Assembly: GCF_000512585.2 (NCBI RefSeq)
Contig: NC_089243.1
Location: 1,302,001-1,366,000, forward strand
DNA length: 64,000 bases
Direction: 5' to 3'
Source of the DNA: Kwoniella bestiolae CBS 10118
Taxonomy: Eukaryota; Basidiomycota; Tremellomycetes; Tremellales; Cryptococcaceae
A program made the translations under genes and the position numbers. Numbering within the stretch: the stretch's first letter is position 1; every line of letters starts with the position of its first letter. This document shows positions 54,701 through 64,000 of this stretch, in pieces. The notes beneath the pieces are model-generated. The model did not search any database. It worked only from the letters and a program-made list of their open reading frames with translations, and was not told the origin of the DNA.

Positions 54701-57700
54701 CCACTTTGGCGTTCATCGCACCATCGATCTATGTTACCGCTGTTCTGGACAGGCTGAGAGAAGACCTCGATCCCTCGACTCTAGATTTCATAGGTTTGCA
54801 AGAAAGAGGGATTTGGGCGACTCCTGCAGATCAGCTATTCGTGGATGGTAAGCTCCTATCAACCAGATGGTCCTTTCGGCGGTTTGTAGCTAACTTGGGA
54901 TTACAGTTCTCAACCAGAAGAAAGATTCTGGACCCGAGAATAAGAATCGAAAGGACTATGCCACCGAGAAATGGGAGCAGGAGATCCGAGATTCGCTAGC
55001 CAAGAAGAAGTCCACCCAGATAGGTGGGAAACTCTCAAAGCAGGATCAAGCAGCCGTCAACGCTCAACTTGCCAAAGAAGCTGAAGTGAGAAGTCAAATC
55101 GCTAAAGTACAGGGACAGCTCAAGAGGGGAGTCGAACTTGTTGCGTCTCTTACCAATAGCTTGTCGGAAGGGACGAGCAGACATGTGGATGAAATGGCGA
55201 AACTTCTGTTGGCCAGTGTGTTCAGCGCTGGAAATTTCTTGGTGGATGGTAGAGCATTTGAGGTGTTCATTGTAAGTTGTCATACCTATGTCTGAAGAGC
55301 CATTTCAGCTGATGATTGTGCAGAATTTGAGCACACTCGCTGCTGAACGATTAGGTGAGACTAGGAGGATGCTTGCTGCTGCCATCTTGAGGAGTCATGA
55401 GGCTCCTCTGATAGCGGATGATTATCTGGAAGAACCAGTCGGAGGTGAGTCAGCTGCTGGCATGTCGTAGCTCGTGAGCTGATGTCCCTCCAGAGCTTGT
55501 CACGCGTATACTGCATCAACTTCATTTCCTTGCGGAGCAAACTCCGCTCGACAGTACTACATACTCCTTGACTAGCTTGCTATTGACCCAAGTGGTGTCG
55601 AAAGGCGGCGTTGGAACGGAATCTCCCCAGAGTGATGAAGCGCAAGAACAACTTACTTTGGTGAGCTAGACCAAGCTGAAGACAATGGGACGAGCTGACA
55701 GGATCAATAGGTAATCAATATCATTGCTGCCTGTGTTGGTGAATGTTAGTACCCCTCTCCTTGTCTTCATCACCTAGTCATGCTGATCGCTCTACCAGTC
55801 ACCAACGATGCTTATCCTCGACTACAAACCATTCGGGACCTCTTGCACGTCATCGGCACCTACTCCAAACTGTCCAAAGATGCCGTTTCGGCTCTCTCGG
55901 ATCTCGGTGCAGCCGTCAAAGATGTTGCTACGCATGCTGAGATCTCTGAGACGATCGCTGGTACTTTGTCGAAAGACTCGAATGTCAGAAATGCTGCTTT
56001 GCAAGCTCTACAAGTGAGTGAAGCTTGTTGTTTGGGGTTGCAAGGCGGACGATGCTGATCCCTGATCTTCAATGTTCGTTTCTGCTAGCCTGTCGATTTG
56101 ACCGAGCTCGATTACTCTGAGGAGCTTTGGATCGCCATACATGATGATGATGAGCAGAACGCCAATCTCGCCTTACATATCTGGGAAGATAACGGTCTTG
56201 ATTTGCCTGAATCTTATCTAGAGTCGTTGCTTCGATATCTCAGTGAGCTAGCTGTAGGGAAGTCGCGTGACGATCAGTAGCTGACTTGGTCAAAACCAGG
56301 TCACGGAAGTGCTGCTGTTCGACTCGGATGTGCTAGAGCGCTGGCTGAAGGTGCTGAACAGCATCCCTCTTTGGTTGAGCCAACGGTACAAGGCTTACAG
56401 GAGCTTTACGTTGAGAAAGCCAAATTGCTAGTACCAGAGTATGACCGATTTGTAAGTTTAGTAAGATCGCTTATGCAGCTGAATGCTGACACTTCGACTA
56501 TAGGGTATGGTCATTCCCGAGACTGTTAACAGATCTGATCCATGGGAAGCAAGAGTAGCTATCGCCACTGCGCTTGAGAAACTTGCTCCTCTCCTTTCTA
56601 CCCCTCTCATATCTCCTATCTTCGAATTCTTGATCAACAAAGAGCCCCTTGGTGATCGACATTCTGAAGTCAGACGGACAATGCTCAATGCTGCTATTGC
56701 TATTATTGACATACACGGTGGCGAAGCTGTGACGGGCTTGATGAAGCGATTTGAAGATTATCTAGGTTCAGCTACTCCAAGTTCGGAAACGGATGATTAT
56801 ATCAAGGAAGCTGTCGTCATTGTATGTTGGTCTCCGACTCTTCTCTACCTGGTCGTACTGATATTGTGTGAAATAGCTCTTCGGTAGATTGGCAAGGCAT
56901 CTTGATCCTACCGACCCTCGAATTCCGAAAGTTGTCGACCGACTGGTTGATGCGCTCAACACACCTTCTGAATTGGTCCAATCAGCAGTAGCGGACTGTT
57001 TACCACCTTTGGTAGCTGGAATGTCAGAAGAGGAAGTGGAATATCTCGTCGATGGGTTATTCTCAACCTTGACCACCGGAGCCAAATACGCTGGCAGACG
57101 AGGTGCAGCCTACGGTCTTGCGGGTATCGTCAAGGGTAGAGGATTACAGAGTCTGAAGGATTACGATCTTATGGACAAGCTCAAGGAGGCTGGGGAGGAT
57201 AAGAGTGCTTATCAGGGTAGACAAGGGGCTTTGTTCGCTTATGAGTGAGTTGGCGCTTTTTTCGTGGATTTTGGGTGAAGCTGATGGGAATGGTGATGAT
57301 AGGACATTCACTGCTACGCTTGGAAAGATCTTTGGTGAGTAGTTGTTCGGTCTACGATGATCATTCCGCTAATGAGATTTTTTCCTGATTTCAGAGCCGT
57401 ATATCATTGAGTGAGTTTCGGAATGTCGAGTTTGCTTAGGAATCATAAGCTGACGACATCGTATAGGCTTGTACCGCAACTACTTGCTCTCTTCGGTGAT
57501 AGTAATAGCGATGTTAGAGAGGCTACCCAAGATGCCTCTAAGATCATCATGTCAAAGATCTCAGGTCATTGTGTCAAATTGATGTTGCCTACTCTGCTTG
57601 ATGCTTTGGAGGAGAAGCAATGGAGAATCAAAAAGGGTGCAATTGAGCTATTAGGGTGAGCTCGCAGTCGAATGGGCCATGAGCGTTCCTTGAGAGCTAA

Positions 57701-60700
57701 CAACCTTTTCTGCAGTGCAATGGCGTTCTGTGCTCCTCGACAGCTTTCCCTCTCGCTACCTACAATCATCCCTCACCTTACTGGAGTTGTCAACGATTCA
57801 CATGCTCAAGTCAAATCAGCTGCCAATACCAGTCTGAAACGATTCGGTGAAGTCCTCAACAACCCGGAAGTCAAGTCCATCCAAAACACCTTGATGAAAG
57901 CTCTTGCCGATCCTACTGCCAAGACCAACACTGCATTGTCAACTCTGCTCAAGACCACCTTCGAGCATTATCTCGATGCTCCTTCGCTTGCTCTGGTCAT
58001 GCCCATCATCGATCGAGGATTGCGACAACGATCTTCCGAAACGAAGCGAAAAGCCGCTCAGATCGTTGGTAATATGGCCTCTCTCACCGAGACACGGGAT
58101 TTGGTACCATACTTGAACGAGCTTATGCCTTTGGTTCACGAAGTTCTTGTTGACCCGGTTCCAGAAGCCAGAGCGACTGCTGCGAAATCTTTGGGTACCT
58201 TGGTCGAGAGATTGGGTGAAACCAACTTCCCCAATCTCGTTAACGAGTTACTGCAGACTCTTCGATCGGATACGAGCGGTGTGGACAGACAAGGTGCCGC
58301 TCAAGGTTTATCGGAAGTCCTTTCTGGTTTGGGTATGGAGAAGCTGGAAGGACTCTTACCGGAGATTATCACCAATACTGCCAGTCCAAGACCATATGTT
58401 AGGGAAGGTTTCATCTCTCTGTTGGTGTACTTGCCAGCTACGTTCGGTCATCGATTTGCTCCTCATCTTGGAAGAGTCATTCCTCCTATCCTGAATGGTT
58501 TGGCTGATGATTCCGAATATGGTGAGTCATCCTTTTCACTCTTTTTTGGGGGGGTCATTACTGATAGTCTTGTGGTGATTGCAGTACGAGAAGCATCTAT
58601 GCGGGCTGGTAAGATGATCATTGCGAACTACGCTTCCAAAGCTATCGACCTGTTGTTGCCGGAGTTGGAGAAGGGTATGATCGATGTTTCATGGCGAATC
58701 AGAGTGAGTCCTCGTGTATCGCACATCAGTAGGATGATGCTGATATGGTAATATCAATAGCAATCGTCCATCTCACTTACTGGAGAATTGCTCTACCGAG
58801 TTACCGGTATCAGTGGAAAAGTCGAGCTGGAAGAGGACGAAGCTCCTGCACATTCCGCCGACGCTGCCAGGAAAGCACTTCTCGAAGCTCTCGGTCAAGA
58901 GAGGAGAGACAGAGTATTGGCTACGCTGTACATTGTTCGACAGGATGCTGTATCTATCGTCAGACAAGCTTCCATCCATATCTGGAAAGCTCTTGTTCAG
59001 AGTAAGTCCCCTGCTTATGCCGTGAATCACGTCGCTAATCCTTCCCCCCATAGATACCCCTCGAACGACCAGGGAAATCTTACCCGTGCTCATGCAAATC
59101 ATCATGTCGCTTTTGGGAAGTCCCGAAGTCGATCAACAAGAGGTGGGTGAACGGCCCTGGCCTTCTGAATATTAGCTAACCTTTCTTCATTGCAGACCGC
59201 CTCACGAACACTCGGAGAGCTTTGTCGAAAGAACGGAGAGCGGATCTTCGGAGAAATCATTCCTATCTTGCAAAAGGCTATCTCATCGCCCGACGCTCGA
59301 AGCAAGGAAGGTGCTTGTTTGGCTTTCGCAGATGTTATGGCTGCTACCAGCAAGGAAGTCATCCAAGATCACGAAGATACCATCATATCTTCCGTCAGGA
59401 CCGCTCTTGTCGATGCGGAACCTTCTGTCAGGACTGCCGCTGCAAGGACGTTCGACGCCATGCAGCATTACATGGGTGCCAAGGCTATCGATCAGACCAT
59501 CCCTACGTTGTTGGAGGCTATGAGAAACCCTGGAGAAACTTCGGAGACTGCTTTGAAGGCTTTACAAGAGGTCATGAGCGTAAGTCAGCTGATGAATGAG
59601 ATCTTTGTGGAAGCTGACATGACGATCGTCAACAGGTACGAGCCAACAGCGTGTTCCCTGTTCTCATCCCGACACTTATCGCCCAACCCATCACTGCCTT
59701 CAATGCTCGAGCTCTCGGTCAACTCGTCAAAGTCGCCGGATCAGCTCTCAACAAACGTCTCGATACCGTTCTCGGCGCTTTGGTCAAATCGCTCGAAAAA
59801 GAGAAAGACGAAGAGATCATTGGCGAACTCAACTCGGCTATCGAATCGCTACTTGCTTCAGTGGAAGATTCCGATGGTATTCACTTATTGGAGATGCTCT
59901 TGATTGGATGGGCTAAAGACCATAACCCGGTTAGGAGAGCTACGGCGTGTGATGTCTTCGGAACGATGTGTCAAGTCAACGAAGCCGATACGACCGAGTA
60001 CCGAGTCGATTGGATTCGAATCCTCATTACCTTATTTGACGATTCTACGGAAGAAGTGGTCGTGGCTGCTTGGAAGGCATTAGAACACTTTGTCAAGACT
60101 GTTGATAAAGATGAATTGGAAGATCTGGTGGTACCCCTCAGAAGAAGTATCGAATCGTCCGGAGCGCCCGGTCGAACCGTTCCTGGATTCTCGAGACCCA
60201 AGGGTGTTCAGTCTATCGTGCCCATATTACTTGCTGGTGTGTTGAGCGGAACGCAGGAACAGAGAGAACAAGCTGCATTGGGTATTGGAGAATTGGTACA
60301 GCGTACTACTGAGGCTGCTATCAAGCCTTACATTATCCAATTGACTGGTCCGTTGATTCGTGTGATTTCGGGTCAAGCTATCGCTCCTCAGATCAAATCT
60401 GCCATGTGAGTTGACTTCCCCACCTCTGTGAATTCCAATAAATAGGATCGTTGGCTGATGGCTGTTGTGGAAATGACTAGATTACTCACTCTCACCGTCT
60501 TGCTCGAGGAGGTACCTCAACTGGTCAAACCTTTCCATCCTCAACTTACTCGAACATTCGTCAAATCCGCTTCGGATCCTGCCGCCGTGTCGGTACGGAA
60601 TCGTGCTGCTGCCGGTTTGGGTGCATTGATGAAACATCAGGTGGGTCTAGCGTCTTCCTCTCCTCAGTAACTTTCTCTAGTATCCATGTTTAAAATGGTA

Positions 60701-61344
60701 GCTGACTATGTGTTCTCCTCCATCAGCCCCGTGTCGACCCATTGATCACAGAGTTGATAGGAGGTATCCGAGCGGGCGATAATGAGATTGCTCCTTCCAT
60801 GGCCAACGCTCTCGCTGCTGTATGTAAGAGCGCAGGCAAGAATATAGGTGCGGGTGCAAAGGCGCAGATCGTAGAGCTGGTAGAAGAGGCGTTTACGGCT
60901 GGAAGAAATGGTGAGTTGTTGTTCACTCATAATATCCCTTCGTCTTCCTGTCGTAGAGAAAGTCATGTCCCGTACACTAGAATTACCCGCTGACTTTCAT
61001 GTACTTCGCACACAGAGAACTACAACACCTCGATATCACGTATAATATCCGGTCTAGGCCACTCCGACCCCACCTCCATCGAAAGTATCGTCCAAACTTT
61101 CCTAGCTTCCACGGATTACCCACCAACCTCCCTAACAAGTTTAATGATCCTCCATATACTTGAAGAATGTCCTGAGGCATTGTACAAATTGGACGTAGTT
61201 GAAGATATCACTAGGAAGGTCATGGCGTCCATATCGACTAGTGAAGGGGGTCCGTCGGTGCAGAGACCCGCTAGGGAATCTAGGGAGTTGATGAGGAAGG
61301 GGAAATTGGGGGATGATGAGCGGGTGCAGGCTATTTTGAGGTAG
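51749..61344 (+). CDS. GCN1: GCN1, ribosome-associated activator of the Gcn2 kinase
   Basis: A giant HEAT-repeat protein of roughly 2600 residues in about 30 exons. Start MSAQNKVGSWLEKNDG at 51749; stop at 61342-61344. GCN1 binds translating ribosomes and, with Gcn20, passes the uncharged-tRNA or collision signal to Gcn2, which phosphorylates eIF2-alpha. Diagnostic parts are GRRGAAYGLAGIVKGRGL, QWRIKKGAIELLGAMAFC (the eEF3-like centre) and RQSSISLTGELLYRVTGI near the Gcn2-binding side. The region coding YRVDWIRILITLFDD, PVRRATACDVFGTM and GQAIAPQIKSA is GCN1-typical and lies after the Gcn2-binding part. An acidic, low-complexity stretch (DGDEDDDEVDDDARSD) sits near the N-terminus. No break was found. 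The kinesin gene is convergent, 309 bp away. Confidence 0.95.
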
Positions 61345-61653
61345 CGGAAATATAGAGGTAGACGTACAAGTAGAAGTAGATTTAGATATTCGAATCATTG
61401 GATACCCTTACATACAGATATGGAATTGTTGATTCATGTTCAAGTCGCATACATGGGGTATGCATTTCAATGATCGTAGTCAAGTCTATTATACATTTCA
61501 TCATGAAGGCATTATTTACAAGCAAAAGCAATATCACCAAATACCAAAATTATATACACTTCATAAACCCAGATGAAGTATATTCTCATCAAATGTCGTT
61601 AATTCCATTATCCTCTCTTCATGCGAGTTCCACCCGTCCATCGTGCATGTCAC
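61345..61653. other. Convergent 3' region, GCN1 / kinesin
   Basis: 309 bp of AT-rich DNA between two stop codons; polyadenylation signals of both genes probably lie here. No gene is seen. Confidence 0.5.
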
Positions 61654-64000
61654 TCAACTCCTCCCTCGCTTCAAGGGAGATTCCATGCTGACCTCAGCCA
61701 GGTTATCCAAATGGCCATGAGATCTTTTCATCCCGCTTCTAGGTGCGTCGTGCTGCAACGTAGGCAAGATCCCTTCCAGAGAAAGTTCAATCTCCGTTAT
61801 TCTGTTCGCAAGGTACTGGGTCAGCTGCTCTGTTGGCTCTAAGGATGACAAGAGATGGAGCTTACCTGATTGATAATTTCTTGTTAGACGGTACGTATTC
61901 ATACGCTTTTCTGTAGAGCGATAATGCCTGTTGGAGATCCCCACTACATTCACACACAAATTCAGTTAAATCAATCCGATGACAAGTCAGGTGGCAATAG
62001 CTGAGCGTACTTTTGGTGTAGCTTTCTAGCGTGGGAGACTATCACTCTCGCTCTGGTATCTCGTTCTTCGGGGGATAAGGCGTATATGCTTGTGTTGTTA
62101 TCACCAGACAGTGTTGATGCACCAGGCTTGATTTCTTCTGCCTGAACAACAATGGAAGCGTTTGACTTCTCCTTTTCTCTCTCCATTTGTTGAGCGACTA
62201 TCTTCTGAATCTATTTCCATATCAGCTGAACGGAACGACAATAAGCCCTTCAAAGCTGACATACCCTCTGATCAAGCTGTTCATCCGTCATTCCTTTGAT
62301 CCCCATCTCTTGCACTGTCTCTTGCTTCACCGCTACTCCCGCAATATTTTCCTTGTCTAGTCGCTTTTTGACATTCGTCACTCTCATGGGTCTAGTATTG
62401 GTAGACAGACTCGACAAAGCCATTCGACCACCTGTCGGGGCAGACTGTCTTGGTCCAGCGTGGATTTTGAACGATGCATTCGAGCTGAGAGGCTTGGTGA
62501 CTCGTGGTAATGGCACGGAAACTCTCCTCGAGTCTGATATTGATGCGATTTCGACTGTTGTCAGATACTTGTAACTCTAGGCAATCACAGCTACTTACTG
62601 TTATCTGGTATAGTCAGACGGTTCTCAACGGATTTGGACTTTTTGGCGAACCTGTGGACAATCAAAATATCGGCTAAAGTCTTTCAATATCATGAAATGA
62701 TTAACTGACTGCAGCGTATTGATGGTGTCTCTAGCAAACTTCTCTCCAGGTGCCAAGCAGCAAATCAATAATCCTTGTGAGGTACCTCCGAGAGCATCTG
62801 TTCAAATGAGATAATCAGCTGAGATACACCGCAACTGCTTCTCAGCTACTCAGCCTACCTTGAAGTAATCTGGTAAGCTTGGATTCTCGGTATGGTACGA
62901 ATACACCTCCCTTATCGGTGTTGCCCTTCTCAGCATTCATGTTCAGGGCATCCACAACCTTGCCTAGAATCGTCAAGGATGTGTTGATCGCAGAACTCTG
63001 CCATAGTCTTACAAATCAGCAAGTATTAGAAGAAGCTCAATATGTATTGGCTCACCTCTCTCATCCTCTCTTTATCGTTTCCTGTGTGATTGTTGTTCTC
63101 CGATCCGGCAAGATCAATCAGCTATACCAAGCAGTAAGCTAATCTGTCCAACCACGATCGATACCGGAAAGCTTACACAAATTTTACCATATTTCACTTG
63201 TAGGGGATTGGCATCATCCCTTGCTTCGAGATAGAGGGTCAAGATTGCATGTGATCGAGAGGAGGACGAGTTGAGTTTGGTAGATGCCGTTTTACGTGTT
63301 TTGGCGGCAGCGCTATCATACTGATAAACGATGTCATAGGCAGTGATGGACGGTATACTTACTTGTATATCTCACTGAACTCCTGGACGCTATTGCTGGG
63401 TTGTATAATCAGATCTGGAATGATATTATGACCTTCTGAGGACATCCTTATGTCTCTCTTTCTTGGCTGACACGGAACCCCATTGTAAGCTAGACGATAA
63501 CCCACTGCGCATTTATATGAGAAGGAAGCTTACCTCTGATCGATCACCTAACAAATCGTATACCTCGTCCTTGAGGATTTCCTATGACCGGATGCATACT
63601 GTCAGGATATGATCGAGCAGTGTAAAAAGAGTCGACTACTTACCACATACGAAAAAGCAATTCTCAACGTTGATGATCGCATTTCTGATCGGCTTTGAAA
63701 GATTGCCTTTGTGTAGGTGCTATGAGCTTCGACCGTCAGGTTAAGAAAAAAGGTGATCAGCTCACCTGTACAGTCCTCGGTATGATCCCAGGATCTAAGG
63801 CAGAGCCTTGCATAGTCTATGAGTATATATCAGCTATGTTATTCCAAATCAGACACTGTTTCGCTAGCTGGACCTACGTGCGTTTTACCTGATCCTGTCA
63901 CTCCGTAAGTGAATATCGTGGTGTTCTTTTTATCGTTGTGAGCTGATGGTGAACGGAATACAGTGATCTGATAACTCACCTGACCGCTCAGCGCTTGTTC
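61654..64000 (-). CDS. Kinesin-like motor protein, kinesin-10-like motor (5' end outside window)
   Basis: At least 12 minus-strand exons run from the right edge to the stop at 61654. Motor signatures in order: TIFTYGVTGSGKTHTMQG (P-loop), SYVEILKDEVYDLLGDRS, SSSSRSHAILTLYL (switch I), LIDLAGSENNNHTGNDKERM (switch II) and NTSLTILGKVVDALN, then VPYRESKLTRLLQDALGG. The GSENNNHTGN and LGKVVDALN forms recall kinesin-10 (KIF22/Kid). The neck leads to a Ser/Arg-rich, Lys-rich tail (VKKRLDKENIAG), then HARKLHQKNGDLQQALSLYRK and AYEYVPSNKKL, one or two TPR-like helices near the C-terminus. A microtubule motor for chromosome movement is the family expectation. The N-terminal part of the motor is missing. 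Confidence 0.88.

Noticed and set aside
1..64000. CRISPR arrays, integrases, reverse transcriptases, long terminal repeats
   Set aside because: No regularly spaced repeats, no recognisable transposase or RT motifs and no long direct or inverted repeats were found by eye. The segment is an ordinary fungal chromosome arm.

Overview
This is an intron-rich fungal nuclear segment. Introns are short (mostly 50-90 nt) with GTNNGT donors and YAG acceptors. Exon structures reconstructed by hand give proteins of typical family length for RFT1, GPN2, RPN12, GCN1 and ribosomal protein uL15/RPL28. Intron density, tiny exons and protein character point to a tremellomycete basidiomycete of the Cryptococcus/Kwoniella kind. 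That placement is inference; no search could be run.

Left part (1-12 kb), transport and carbohydrate use: the 5' part of a GH5 glycoside hydrolase (-), a Zn2Cys6 transcription factor (-), a divergently transcribed sugar-porter MFS transporter (+), a poorly resolved hypothetical gene, and a 13-exon DHA2/ATR1-type MFS transporter (+). Glycosidase, regulator and sugar transporter side by side look like a small sugar-utilisation locus.

Middle (12-32 kb), mostly housekeeping: a bestrophin-like membrane protein (-), the RFT1 flippase-related protein (+), a 1187-residue disordered protein (+), GPN-loop GTPase GPN2 (+), a hypothetical gene (+), an NmrA-like reductase (-), a G3BP-like NTF2/RRM protein (-) and proteasome lid subunit RPN12 (+).

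Redox island (26-40.5 kb): four NmrA/isoflavone-reductase-like paralogs with identical intron positions and phases (one inverted and separated by G3BP and RPN12, three in tandem), followed by a medium-chain enoyl-reductase-like oxidoreductase and a convergent membrane-anchored MaoC-like hotdog protein. No polyketide synthase or NRPS is visible. I regard this as the most interesting locus.

Fast-evolving stretch (40.8-49.7 kb): two homologous genes of unknown function, both frame-disrupted, an F-box-like gene with a frame problem, and three neighbouring proline/serine-rich disordered proteins that may be diverged paralogs.

Right end (50-64 kb): RPL28/uL15 (-) and GCN1 (+) diverge from one 654-bp region, and a kinesin with a kinesin-10-like motor (-) runs off the window. 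No tRNA, rRNA, CRISPR array or transposon was recognised.
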